Positions 1 to 10,004 of a stretch of DNA of 64,000 nt are shown in pieces. Made by a program: the position numbers and the translations under genes. Origin of the DNA: Haliscomenobacter sp. (GTDB taxonomy: Bacteria > Bacteroidota > Bacteroidia > Chitinophagales > Saprospiraceae); NCBI RefSeq assembly GCF_016718685.1, contig NZ_JADKCX010000007.1:62001-126000 (forward strand), written 5' to 3'. Below the pieces are notes generated by a model that was given only the letters and a program-made list of their open reading frames with translations, was not told where the DNA came from and made no database searches. Position 1 is the stretch's first letter. The number at the start of each line of letters is the position of its first letter.

Positions 1-146
1 TCATCTGAGATGAATTCTCCCGAAGCGATCTTAAAATAAAGGCTGTTGACCATTGAAGTGCGCCCCTGTTCGGCTTGTCCCAAGAGCTCGATGGACTTAA
101 GTTTGTTGCGGCTGACCAAATCAACCAATTCCCGAATGACTTCCAT
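1..146 (-). CDS. Hypothetical protein, N-terminal part only
   Basis: An open frame on the minus strand starts with ATG at 146 and runs off the left edge of the window, giving 48 codons (begins MEVIRELVDLVSRNKLK). It has no signal peptide or membrane segment in the visible part and reads as a charged, helical N-terminus. I do not recognise the family. A short hairpin with a T-run lies about 25 bases upstream and may separate it from transcription arriving from the right. Confidence 0.5.
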   Translation of the reverse strand, partial: MEVIRELVDLVSRNKLKSIELLGQAEQGRTSMVNSLYFKIASGEFISD

Positions 147-167
147 GTACCTATGGCATTAAATAAT

Positions 168-191
168 GAAAAAGCCCGTCTCAGCACGGGT
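168..191 (-). terminator. Short rho-independent terminator candidate
   Basis: On the minus strand a CCCGT/ACGGG stem with a 6-base loop is followed by a T-run (AAAAA at 169-173 on the plus strand). The stem is only 5-6 bp. It would stop leftward transcription just before the partial gene at the window edge. Confidence 0.4.
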
Positions 192-313
192 TGAGTACGA
201 ATGGAAATCTTCTAAAGGATGCTATAATTTTGGAAAATGGTAGAAAGGCGAGCAATCAGGACTTAAAGATGGGATGTTTTGGGGGAAAATGCAAGTTGAG
301 TACCTGATTTGGC

Positions 314-354
314 ACAAAAAAGGCCCAACCAAGCATTAGCTTAATCCGGGCCTG
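314..354 (-). terminator. Rho-independent terminator, leftward
   Basis: On the minus strand AGGCCC (348-353) pairs with GGGCCT (321-326) across a 21-base loop and is followed by six T residues. It would end leftward transcription. No coding gene ends nearby (the sugar dehydrogenase ends 320 bases upstream), so it may be the 3' end of a non-coding RNA. Confidence 0.5.
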
Positions 355-600
355 CACATTTGCCTTACAACATATAATTACACAACCTTTCCAAAACCGA
401 TAGATTTTCAATAATCTAACCAAGCGCTAAAGCAGGGAAGAGTGAAGCACCTTTGCCCCACTCTCCCGCAGTCTTGCTAATCACCCTTAGTTAACAATGA
501 TCCTCTTTTATCAAAAATCATGGTTCAAAGATCGGTGGGTAGGGGATTAGAGGCACTACCAAAAGAATGGTGGAGTGGTATCCGCAGATGTTGCTTTTTT
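314..600 (-). ncRNA. Candidate structured non-coding RNA
   Basis: This 300-base stretch has no convincing gene but holds nested pairings that end in a leftward terminator. GCAGGGAAGAGTG (432-444) pairs with CACTCTCCCGC (459-469), extended outward by CAAG/CTTG (421-424 with 473-476). AGGGGATTAG (541-550) pairs at long range with CTAATCACCCT (477-487) apart from one bulged base. A 14-codon minus-strand ORF (MIFDKRGSLLTKGD) lies inside. I could not match it to 6S, tmRNA or SRP RNA. The 5' end is a guess and no clear promoter was found. Confidence 0.35.
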
Positions 601-677
601 TTGTAGAATCTCTTTCTCAATAAATTGACAATAAATGCTTTATCGCTTTTGTCGTTCAATTAATGCCGTTCAACAAC

Positions 678-1910
678 TCACTTTCCCCCAATCCGATACA
701 AGCGCCCCTGATCCGTCACCGCATACAGCGCGCCATCCTTCCCTTGTGTCACATCCCGAAAACGTTGGAATTCTCCTGCCAGCAGGCGCTCTTCACCCAC
801 CACTTTATTGTTTTCAATCACCAAACGGGCAATGTGCATGCCGCTCAGGCAGCCCACAAAAAGGTTGTTTTTCCATTCAGGAATCTGATTGCCGCTGTAA
901 AACGTCATGCCACTGGGCGATACCGAGGGGTCCCAATAATACACGGGTTGTTCTAATCCTTCTTTTTGCTGGATCGCATCGCCGACTTTTTTGCCACCGT
1001 ACTCGATGCCGTAGGTAATGGTGGGCCAACCGTAGTTTTTCCCTGCCCGAACGTGGTTGATCTCGTCACCCCCTCGTGGGCCAAACTCGTTGGAGAACAA
1101 TTCCCCAGTGGCAGGCTGAAAGGCCAAGCCCTGTACATTGCGGTGACCATAGGAGTACAACTCGGGCCTCGCGTCGGCTTGGTTTGCAAAGGGATTACCT
1201 GTCACTGCTTTGCCATCCTTGGTGATGCGCACGATTTTTCCCAAACCCGAATTCAACTGCTGCGCTTGCGGGCGGGTCACTATGTCAGAGCGCTCGCCGG
1301 TACTGACAAAAAGATTGCCACTTTTGTCAAAAAGAATCCGACCGCCATAATGTAAACTTCCCTTGTGGGCAGGCGTGGCACGGTAGATCACCGTGGCATT
1401 TTCGACCTTGCTTTCATCTGCCGAAAGTTTGCCCTTAGCTACCGAAGTATGGGTGCCGCCGTCTACACTTTCTGAAAAAACCCAGTACAACATCCGGTTT
1501 TGCTCAAAAGCAGGATCAATCGTAATCCCCAATAAACCACCTTGCCCGCTGGAATTCACGGCGGGTAACCCGGTGATGGCTGGGCTCAGTTCACCACTGG
1601 TTTTGGCGATGCGCAAGGTACCATTTCCTTTTTCGGTGATGAGCAACCTGCCATCCGGGAGGCTGGTGATGCCCCAGGGAGCGGACAATCCTTCAGTGAG
1701 GACCTTAAATTCATACGGCGTTGTGGTTTTTACACCGCCCACTCGCGTTTGACCCGCGAAGGCAGGTTTGTAATCCGAATTGGCAGCGTTGGTTTCGACC
1801 GGAGCACCGGTGGTGACGGCATTGTCATTTACTTTTGCGGCAGGAGTTTGACCGCAAGAGGTAAATGCGGCAGCGCCTAAGACCAAGAGGAATAATGCAG
1901 TTGTTTTCAT
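678..1910 (-). CDS. PQQ-type sugar (glucose/sorbosone) dehydrogenase, lipoprotein
   Basis: The 410-residue product starts with a lipoprotein signal (hydrophobic stretch, then FTSC, lipid-anchored Cys19). The rest fits the six-bladed propeller of the GSDH / soluble aldose sugar dehydrogenase family: LSAPWGITSLPDGRLLITEK early in the domain, then GHRNVQGLAFQPATGEL and GPRGGDEINH, the conserved region around the PQQ and calcium site. Members oxidise aldose sugars in the periplasm using PQQ, which most producers import. The position before GPRGGDE reads EF where EH is common. The gene stands alone, divergent from the FtsX-type permease at 2070. The family is sure, the substrate is not. Confidence 0.85.
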   Translation of the reverse strand: MKTTALFLLVLGAAAFTSCGQTPAAKVNDNAVTTGAPVETNAANSDYKPAFAGQTRVGGVKTTTPYEFKVLTEGLSAPWGITSLPDGRLLITEKGNGTLRIAKTSGELSPAITGLPAVNSSGQGGLLGITIDPAFEQNRMLYWVFSESVDGGTHTSVAKGKLSADESKVENATVIYRATPAHKGSLHYGGRILFDKSGNLFVSTGERSDIVTRPQAQQLNSGLGKIVRITKDGKAVTGNPFANQADARPELYSYGHRNVQGLAFQPATGELFSNEFGPRGGDEINHVRAGKNYGWPTITYGIEYGGKKVGDAIQQKEGLEQPVYYWDPSVSPSGMTFYSGNQIPEWKNNLFVGCLSGMHIARLVIENNKVVGEERLLAGEFQRFRDVTQGKDGALYAVTDQGRLYRIGGK

Positions 1911-2069
1911 AAGAGACCTGAATTTTAATCAAGGTAACAATAAAAGCGTACACATTTGTTCGAAGATGAACAATAATGGTTTCGACAAACTATCTTAAAC
2001 CATTGATATACAAAGCTATAAGCTCTTGGCATGAAAGTTGGCCGATATTTTTTACCAAATCGTCCAACC

Positions 2070-4435
2070 ATGATTCAGAACTATCTCAAAATCGCCTGGC
2101 GTCAACTGCTGAAAGACAGCCAATTCACCCTGCTCAATTTGCTGGGGCTTAGCGCAGGACTGACCTGTATGCTGCTACTCTGGTTCTGGGTGAATGATGA
2201 ACTGAGTGTGGACAAGTTCTTTGAAAAGGACGGTCAATTGTACCAATTGATGGAACGCAGAAAGACTGAGGGACTTTCACAAATATCTGATGAATCCTCG
2301 GGCTTGCTGGGTGAAACCTTGAAAAACCAAATGCCCGAAATCGAATATGCTGCGGCAGTAGCGCCGCCAGAATGGTGGGGGAAATTCACCCTTTCAACGG
2401 GCAATAAAACATCAAATCAACTGGACAATACGTTGGAAAAGACTATTTCAACATCTTTTCCTTTAAATTGTTGGCGGGCAAAAAAGGGGATGTTCTGACC
2501 GATAAAAATTCGATTGTCATCTCGGATGAACTGGCCAAAAAGCTGTTCAATACCACCCAAAACCTCATCGGCAAAAAGGTACGCTTCCAGCAGGAGCGGG
2601 ATTTTTTTGTTTCAGGTGTCTTTGAAAAAACGCCTGTCCATTCTTCCACCCAATTTGATTTTGTATTGTCTTTTGAATACCTGAACGACATTCAGGGTTG
2701 GGTGAAGAGTTGGGGAAATACCGGGCCACATAATTTTGTGCTTCTGAAGGAAGGCACCAATCTGGATCGTTTCAATAAAAAAATTGCCAATGTCATTACT
2801 GAAAACTGCGGCGACAGCACCCGGCAGGTGTATGCCACCCGCTTTTCAGACAACTACTTAAAAGACACCTTCGATCATGGATCAAGGGTAGGTGGCAAGA
2901 TGGAATATGTGCGGCTTTTTTCCTTGATTGCCCTCTTTATTTTGGCCATTGCCTGCATCAATTTTATGAACCTGTCTACGGCCAAAGCGGCGCAACGGAT
3001 GAAAGAAGTAGGCATCAAAAAAGCAGTTGGTGCCGCCCGTAGTCAACTGATTGTGCAATTTCTGGGCGAATCATTTTTGCTCACTTTAGTCGCGATGCTG
3101 CTTGCCGTAGGGCTAGCCTGGTCCTTGCTGCCACAATTCAATGCCTTAACGGGCAAACAGATCGTGCCGCAATTCAACCCGACGCTACTCCTGACCATCG
3201 CTGGAATTACCAGCCTCACGGGTTTGTTGGCAGGAAGTTATCCGGCTTTTTATTTATCTGGATTTCAGCCGATAAAAATCCTAAAAAGCAAATTCCAGTC
3301 CTCCACTTCGGAGATCTTTTTGCGCAAGGGACTGGTCGTTTTTCAATTCTCCTTGTCGGTGATTTTGATCATAGGGGTATTGGTGGTAACGGAACAAATC
3401 CAGTACATCCAACAAACCAATCCTGGCTACAACAAGGACAATGTGATCCGCTTTAATACGGAAGGCAAGTTATTGGGTACCGAAGAAACCTTTATGGCGG
3501 AGCTCAAAAGGATTCCCGGGGTACTGAACGTCAGCTTTACTTTCAACAACATGGTGGGGCGAAATTTTGGTACCACTGGTTTGGACTGGGAAGGGAAAGC
3601 CCCCAATGCTTCGCTGTATTTTGAAGGGTTCGGTACGGATTATAATTTTGTGGAAACGATGGGCATGCAAATGTTAGAGGGGAGGTTTTTTTCCAAAGAA
3701 TTTGGGGATGACCAAAGCAAAATTGTGTTGAACGAAGCAGCCGTGAAACAGATCAATTTTACCGATCCGGTGGGTAAAAAAATAAAATTGTTCGATCAGG
3801 AAAGACAAATCATCGGGGTGGTAAAAGACTTTCATTTTGAATCCTTACACGAACAAGTGAAAGCGTCCTACATGACCCTGACGGGCCTGAACAATCCCTG
3901 GAACAAAATGATGGTGCGCATCAAAGGGGGGCAACAGCAAGAAACAATTGCCCAAATTCAGCAATTTTATGAAAGGTACAATCCGGGCTTCCCTTTTGAC
4001 TACAATTTCCTGGATGAAGCATATCAGCAGCAATACCAGACCGAGTCGAGGGTAGGTGTATTGTCGAGGTATTTTGCTGGGCTTGCTGTACTGATTTCCT
4101 GTTTGGGGCTGTTTGGTTTGGCCACTTTTACCGCACAAAGAAGGCAAAAAGAGATTGGCATCCGCAAGGTGCTCGGCGCTACCATTGGCAGCGTGACCAG
4201 CTTGCTGGCCACAGATTTTTTGAAATTGGTCGCTCTAGCCATCGTCATTGCCTCGCCAGTCGCTTATTATTTTATGAACCAATGGCTAAAGGATTTTGCT
4301 TACCGGATTGACATGCAATGGTGGATGTTTGCGTTGGCGGGTGTGCTTGCGTTGGGGATTGCGTTTTTGACGATTGGTTTTCAGAGTGTGAAGGCGGCGT
4401 TGATGAATCCGGTAAAGAGTTTGCGGAGTGAATAA
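2070..4435 (+). CDS. FtsX/MacB-family ABC transporter permease (frameshifted in this sequence)
   Basis: This is an orphan ABC permease: one N-terminal membrane helix (MIQNYLKIAWRQLLKD start), a large periplasmic MacB core domain, three helices of a first FtsX domain around restored residue 300, a second periplasmic domain and a final FtsX domain ending SVKAALMNPVKSLRSE. The frame breaks near 2430-2445: the upstream frame reads LDNTLEKTIS while the other frame continues naturally as GKDYFNIFSFKLLAGKKGD. I join the halves, giving about 788 residues, the normal size. I chose ATG 2070 over ATG 2031 because relatives start MIQNYLK. No ATP-binding subunit is nearby. The next gene is a paralogue. 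Confidence 0.85.
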
Positions 4436-4814
4436 TTTAATCAATCGAGTGCACACCTCGAAAACAATGGATAATGCCGGATTGTAGAGACGCACGGCCG
4501 TGGTCTTCGGTGTGTTGCTCTGACTTTCATCTACTAAATTTAATCAATGATTTGGGTATCGAGAAGTAAAGGCATTAGAACGTATATTGAACTTGAGGCA
4601 AATTGATTATCAAGCAATTGAGCCAAAAGCACAAAATAATTGGGAAATACTCAAGCTTTTAATGCTCAAATGCGCTTGCAGCCATGCGGACAGCACTGTT
4701 CAATACCGAACATTTCCCAACCCACAAAAAATCCATAAAAACATAAAAAACAACAACTTACAGACTTGGTATAAAAATTGAGCTAAAACCCCTAATGCTC
4801 TAAAGACAACCAAC
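4436..4814. other. Intergenic gap between paralogous permeases
   Basis: The 379-base gap holds no gene I can support. A 64-codon frame (4587-4781) has no recognisable features and ends in A/T-rich sequence with a TATAAAA-like stretch near 4770 that could belong to the promoter of the following permease. No terminator hairpin is obvious after 4435. Confidence 0.4.
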
Positions 4815-7196
4815 ATGTTTCAAAACTATTTCAAACTCATCACCCGCAAACTCGCCAAACACCGCGACTACGCCCTGCTCAACATTCTCGGGCTGAGCCT
4901 GAGTATTGGCTGCAGCATCCTCATTTTTGCCCTCATCCAGCACCATACCATTTTTGACACCTACCATCAAAAAGCCGATCGCACCATGCGCATTGTGATG
5001 GATGTCAAAACGGATGGTTTTTTCCCTTTCCCAGGTGCACCAAGCCCCATGGCCAATGCGCTTCGGGAGGAATGTGCTTTTGTGGAAAAAGCGGCCATGG
5101 TTTCGGGCGGAGATGAAGTGCTCATCAGCATCGACAATGCCAAAGGCGGCAAGGACAAATACAAAGAACAAGCAACATTTGCCTGGGTTGAACCCGCCTA
5201 TTTTGACATCCTTGATCTGCCCCTCGTGCAGGGTGACCTAAAGGCCCTGGAGCAACCCAATACGGTACTGATCACCGAAAAACTGGCGCTCAAGTACTTT
5301 GGCAGTAGCAATGCAATTGGCAAAATGCTCCGCCAGGACAATCGCACCGACCTGCGGGTAGTGGGCATCGTCCGGGATTTGCCCCACAACACCGACTACA
5401 AGCACGAAATCCTGGCTTCCTGGGCAACCTTAAAAAATGACTCCATCGTTGGCCCAGGCTTAAATTCCTGGGGCGGTGCACGTGGGGGTACCCATTGTTT
5501 TGTCTTGTTGAAAGAAGGCCACGCTTTGGCTGAGATGAACCCGGTAATGGCGCGTTTTTGCAAAGACCACCCACACCCGGAAATGAAAGACCTGTTTACC
5601 TACAAGGCCAAGCCCGTGCTCGGTTTACACTTCGACAAAGACTACGGTTTTGGGGTGGATAAAAAATTCATTTGGGCCCTCGGCATGATTGGTTTGTTTT
5701 TGATTTTTACCGCTTGTTTCAATTTTGTCAACATGGCCACCGCGCAAGCGCTTACCCGTGGGCGCGAGGTGGGCGTACGCAAGGCGCTGGGCAGCACCAA
5801 AGGGCAGTTGTTTTGGCAGTTTATTGCCGAGACTGGCCTGATTGTAGGCGTTTCTATCCTGGTAGGCGTATTGATGGCCGCTCTGGTCCAACCTTACCTG
5901 AATACCTGGCTCAAACAAGACATCGTTTTTGATACCCGTTTGTACTTGTTGTTGGCCGGTTTTACGCTGGTGCTGGGGATTCTACTCACTTTCCTGTCAG
6001 GGTTTTACCCGGGGCTCATGCAGGCGCGGTTCAATCCCATCATTTCGATGAAAGGCATGGGGGAAATGCCCAAAAGTGGTACTTACTCCCTGCGGCGCAT
6101 CCTGGTAACCACCCAATTTGGCATTTCGCAGGTGCTCATCATCAGCGCAGCGGTGATCACGGGTCAAATACACTATGCCCAAAATGCCGATTGGGGCTTC
6201 CGGCCCGGAGCGATCGTGAACCTCCAAATTCCCGATCAAGCCAACATGAAAACCCTACAAACGCAGTTGTTGCAGATTGCCGGGGTGAAAAACGTTTCCC
6301 TCTGTTACCAGGCACCCGCTGCCAGCTCCAACAACCAAACGGGGCTCGTCTACAACAACCGGCCCGAACCCGAGCAATGGGTGGTCAATGATAAACCCAT
6401 CGATGCCCGTTACCTCGAAACCTTCGACCTGAAACTGGCCGCTGGCCGCAACCTGCAAGCCAGCGATACGGTGCGCGAATTTTTGGTCAATGAAACCTTT
6501 GTCAAAAAACTCAATCTGGCCTCGCCGGAGGAAATTTTGAACAAAACCATCCAGGTGGGTGATTTCAAAGCGCCCGTAGTGGGCGTGGTGCGTGACTTTC
6601 ACAACTGGTCATTCGAGCAGGAAATTTCGGCGATTGCCTTCAGTACCCACGCCGCAGGTTATTACACTTGTGCTGTGCAACTCAGCCCCGGCAATCCCGC
6701 CCCAACTCTGGCGAAAATTCAAAAAACCTGGGAAAATTTGTACCCGGATCACTACTACGAGCAACGCTTCATGGATGAACAATTGGGCGAGTTTCTGGAA
6801 ACCGAAACCATGCTCCTGCGCCTGATCCGCATTTTTGCCGGGATCGCCATCTTGATTGGTTGTCTGGGCTTGTACGGGTTGGCCGCCTTTATGGTCGCCC
6901 AAAAACGCAAGGAAGTGGGCATCCGCAAAACGCTGGGGGCGAGCATCGCTGGTGTTTTGTGGCTGTTTGGCAAAGAATACCTGCGTCTGATCGTGATCGC
7001 TTTTGTAGTGGCGGCACCATTGGCCTGGTGGGCCATGAATGCCTGGTTGGAGGATTATGTGTACCGCATCAGCATTGGGACTAGCGTGTTTGTATTGTCG
7101 ATTTTGACAACATTTGCGATTGCGGCACTGACGGTGGGTTTTCAAAGTGTGAAGGCGGCGTTGGCGAATCCGGTGAAGTCGCTGCGGAGTGAGTGA
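4815..7196 (+). CDS. FtsX/MacB-family ABC transporter permease
   Basis: The intact 793-residue paralogue of the preceding gene has the same layout. An N-terminal helix (residues ~20-42) is followed by a MacB-type periplasmic core, a first FtsX domain (~285-420, with ALTRGREVGVRKALGSTKGQ), a second periplasmic part, and a C-terminal FtsX domain (~675-793, with KRKEVGIRKTLGASIAGVLW) ending VKSLRSE. The repeated REVGxRKALG loop is the coupling-helix region that contacts the ATPase in this family. No ATPase gene adjoins it, which is usual for these Bacteroidota permeases. They are generally thought to act in efflux or envelope transport, and the substrate cannot be told. Confidence 0.87.
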   Translation: MFQNYFKLITRKLAKHRDYALLNILGLSLSIGCSILIFALIQHHTIFDTYHQKADRTMRIVMDVKTDGFFPFPGAPSPMANALREECAFVEKAAMVSGGDEVLISIDNAKGGKDKYKEQATFAWVEPAYFDILDLPLVQGDLKALEQPNTVLITEKLALKYFGSSNAIGKMLRQDNRTDLRVVGIVRDLPHNTDYKHEILASWATLKNDSIVGPGLNSWGGARGGTHCFVLLKEGHALAEMNPVMARFCKDHPHPEMKDLFTYKAKPVLGLHFDKDYGFGVDKKFIWALGMIGLFLIFTACFNFVNMATAQALTRGREVGVRKALGSTKGQLFWQFIAETGLIVGVSILVGVLMAALVQPYLNTWLKQDIVFDTRLYLLLAGFTLVLGILLTFLSGFYPGLMQARFNPIISMKGMGEMPKSGTYSLRRILVTTQFGISQVLIISAAVITGQIHYAQNADWGFRPGAIVNLQIPDQANMKTLQTQLLQIAGVKNVSLCYQAPAASSNNQTGLVYNNRPEPEQWVVNDKPIDARYLETFDLKLAAGRNLQASDTVREFLVNETFVKKLNLASPEEILNKTIQVGDFKAPVVGVVRDFHNWSFEQEISAIAFSTHAAGYYTCAVQLSPGNPAPTLAKIQKTWENLYPDHYYEQRFMDEQLGEFLETETMLLRLIRIFAGIAILIGCLGLYGLAAFMVAQKRKEVGIRKTLGASIAGVLWLFGKEYLRLIVIAFVVAAPLAWWAMNAWLEDYVYRISIGTSVFVLSILTTFAIAALTVGFQSVKAALANPVKSLRSE

Positions 7197-7307
7197 GGAA
7201 CTGGTTTAAAAAACCAGGTAGCTTGCGTTTTTGTGTTGCTAAATTGGAGCGCTTGTAGATTATGTTTATCTTTAACGACAAACTATAAACAAGCGTTAAC
7301 AAAAAAC

Positions 7308-9971
7308 ATGAAAACACCGATCACAAGGCGTCTTTGCAGCGTAAAGACCCATCGCATTATTTTTTCCCTTTCACTGCTTACGATTCTCTTCACCAACGTT
7401 TGCCAGGCTCAGTCCTTCAAGGGCTTTCCCATGTGGGACACTAATTTATCCTTCGAGGTACGAGTCAAAGACCTCGTGAGTCGATTAACCCTGGAAGAAA
7501 AAGTTGGGCAAATGCTCAACGCAGCTCCAGCCATTCCTCGTTTGGGTATTCCTGCCTACGACTGGTGGAACGAAGTATTGCACGGCGTTGCCCGCACGCC
7601 CTTCCATGTAACGGTATATCCTCAAGCCATCGGCATGGCGGCTGGCTGGGACAGCACTGCGCTGGCCACAATGGCGCATTATTCCGCCCTCGAAGGTCGT
7701 GCTGTATTCAACAAAGCGACTGCCCTGGGCCGCAACAATGAACGTTATTTGGGCTTGACCTACTGGACGCCCAACATCAATATATTCCGTGACCCCCGCT
7801 GGGGTCGCGGGCAGGAAACTTATGGCGAAGATCCTTTTTTGACTTCCGTGTTGGGGCGAGCATTTGTGCGGAGTTTACAAGGTGACGACCCCAAGTATTT
7901 GAAGGCAGCGGCCTGTGCCAAACATTTTGCTGTCCACAGCGGCCCTGAACCATCACGCCATTCCGATAATTTCAGCCCTTCAAGTTATGATCTTTGGGAT
8001 ACCTACTTGCCTGCTTTTAAAGAACTCGTCACTAACGCCAAAGTTGAAGGAGTCATGTGTGCTTACAATGCTTTTCATGGGCAGCCCTGCTGTGGTAGCG
8101 ATGTTTTGATGAATGATATCCTGCGCAATCAATGGCAATTTAAAGGCTACGTGACCAGTGATTGCTGGGCGATTGACGATTTTTTTAAATTTCACAAAAC
8201 CCATCCCGATGCAACCACTGCATCGGTAGATGCCGTGTTGCACGGCACCGATGTAGAATGTGGTACAGACGTGTATAAGTCATTGTTGGATGGTGTAAAC
8301 AAAGGGATGATCAAAGAAGCGCAATTGGACATATCGCTGATTCGATTGTTTACCACCCGGTATCGCTTGGGGATGTTTGATCCTGTTTCCATGGTTAAAT
8401 ATGCGCAAACCCCAGAATCTATTCTTGAGACTGCTGAGCACAAGGCCCATTCCTTAAAAATGGCGCAACAATCTATCGTCTTGTTAAAAAATGAAGGCAA
8501 TACCTTACCCTTGAGCAAAAGCATCAAAAAAATTGCGGTGCTAGGCCCCAATGCGGACAATCGCATTGTGGTGCTGGGCAATTACAATGGCCAGCCTTCC
8601 GAGATCATCACGGCCCTACAAGGCATCAAAAACAAACTTGGCCCTGAAGTAGAGCTGATCTACGAAAAAGCCATCAATTTTACCAACGACACCCTGCTTG
8701 CTTATGCCAATGTGAGCAACCAATACAGTTGGGAGGGTAAACCTGGATTCAAAGCCGAATATTACAACAACGTTGCTTTGCAAGGCGAACCTGAAATGGT
8801 CAGGATGGAAAAAAGTGTAGACCATCTTTGGCAGGAAGGAGAAGCAGTTGTGGGGCGTATCCGCGCGAATAATTTTTCAGCACGATACAGCGCTCACTAT
8901 AAAGCGGATGAAGACGGTTACATCACTTTTGAAATAGAAGCTGACGATGGTTACCGCTTTTTTGTCAATGACAAAGAAGTCCTCAATGCCTGGCAACGCA
9001 ACCGTTGGGGCGCCAGAACCTATAAGCTCGATACCAAAAAAGATGCTTCTTACAAAATTGTTGTTGAATACTGGCAAGGAGAAGGCAAAGCAAATGTACA
9101 CCTGAGGGCCGGACTTTTGGAAAAATCCAATTTGAGCGCCATTGTGAATCGTGTCAAAGATGCTGATGCGATCGTATACGTCGGTGGGATTTCACCTCAA
9201 TTGGAAGGCGAAGAAATGCGGGTAGATTTTCCCGGTTTTAATGGCGGAGACCGCACCTCAATCTTATTGCCTGGAGTACAAACCGAATTGTTGAAAATGT
9301 TAAAAAGCACCGGTAAACCCCTGGTGTTTGTCGTGATGACGGGCAGCGCGATTGCACTTCCTTACGAAGACCAAAACATCCCGGCAATCGTAAATGCCTG
9401 GTATGGAGGGCAAAGCGCAGGGACGGCAATTGCGGATGTACTTTTCGGTGATTACAATCCCGCCGGACGTTTACCGGTTACCTTTTACAAGGCGGACAGC
9501 GATTTGCCCGATTTCAAGAGTTATGACATGAACAACCGGACTTACCGCTATTTTAAAGGTGATGCCTTGTATCCTTTTGGACATGGATTGAGCTATACCA
9601 GTTTTCAGTACAGCAAGTTAAAAACGCCAGGCAAGATAAAAGCGGGTGCAACGGTTAAGGTAAGTGCAACGGTTACCAATACCGGTAAAAAAGACGGGGA
9701 TGAAGTAGTTCAGCTGTATCTTGCTTATCCTGAAGTTACAGGCAAAGCCCCCCTCCGCGCCTTAAAAGGTTTTAACCGCATTCGCCTAAAAGCGGGCGAA
9801 AGCAAAACCGTTTCCTTCACTCTTTCGCCTGAACAATGCCAACTGGTGAATGAAGAAGGTGCATTGTATCAGCCCAAAGGGAAAATGGAGATCAGTTTGG
9901 GGGGGACTCAACCGAAACAAAAACAAAAAACGACAAGCAATGTGTTGACCAAAATACTACGGGTACTGTAG
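7308..9971 (+). CDS. Glycoside hydrolase family 3 enzyme with inserted PA14 domain
   Basis: The 887-residue secreted exo-glycosidase (beta-glucosidase/beta-xylosidase type) has a signal peptide ending near residue 37 (VCQAQ). The GH3 catalytic TIM barrel holds the nucleophile Asp285 in GYVTSDCWAID, closer to the xylosidase-like SDC pattern than to the SDW of classical beta-glucosidases. The second GH3 domain is split by a PA14 domain (about residues 485-610, FKAEYYNN to YRFFVNDKEVLN), a carbohydrate-binding module in such enzymes. A C-terminal fibronectin III-like domain (GATVKVSATVTNTG onward) follows. I prefer ATG 7308 to ATG 7233 because a signal peptide follows it directly. It precedes a TolB-like protein by 33 bases and is likely co-transcribed. 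Confidence 0.92.
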   Translation: MKTPITRRLCSVKTHRIIFSLSLLTILFTNVCQAQSFKGFPMWDTNLSFEVRVKDLVSRLTLEEKVGQMLNAAPAIPRLGIPAYDWWNEVLHGVARTPFHVTVYPQAIGMAAGWDSTALATMAHYSALEGRAVFNKATALGRNNERYLGLTYWTPNINIFRDPRWGRGQETYGEDPFLTSVLGRAFVRSLQGDDPKYLKAAACAKHFAVHSGPEPSRHSDNFSPSSYDLWDTYLPAFKELVTNAKVEGVMCAYNAFHGQPCCGSDVLMNDILRNQWQFKGYVTSDCWAIDDFFKFHKTHPDATTASVDAVLHGTDVECGTDVYKSLLDGVNKGMIKEAQLDISLIRLFTTRYRLGMFDPVSMVKYAQTPESILETAEHKAHSLKMAQQSIVLLKNEGNTLPLSKSIKKIAVLGPNADNRIVVLGNYNGQPSEIITALQGIKNKLGPEVELIYEKAINFTNDTLLAYANVSNQYSWEGKPGFKAEYYNNVALQGEPEMVRMEKSVDHLWQEGEAVVGRIRANNFSARYSAHYKADEDGYITFEIEADDGYRFFVNDKEVLNAWQRNRWGARTYKLDTKKDASYKIVVEYWQGEGKANVHLRAGLLEKSNLSAIVNRVKDADAIVYVGGISPQLEGEEMRVDFPGFNGGDRTSILLPGVQTELLKMLKSTGKPLVFVVMTGSAIALPYEDQNIPAIVNAWYGGQSAGTAIADVLFGDYNPAGRLPVTFYKADSDLPDFKSYDMNNRTYRYFKGDALYPFGHGLSYTSFQYSKLKTPGKIKAGATVKVSATVTNTGKKDGDEVVQLYLAYPEVTGKAPLRALKGFNRIRLKAGESKTVSFTLSPEQCQLVNEEGALYQPKGKMEISLGGTQPKQKQKTTSNVLTKILRVL

Positions 9972-10004
9972 CCCTTTTTGTTCCTAATTTAATCTACAAA
10001 AAAC

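Noticed and set aside
314..600. 6S RNA, tmRNA or SRP RNA identity for the structured region
   Set aside because: No tmRNA tag/T-arm, no SRP GGAAGCAG-type apical loop, and no clear 6S closing stem; left as unknown.
4587..4781. 64-codon ORF between the permeases
   Set aside because: No family features, no start context, and it ends in low-complexity A-rich sequence.
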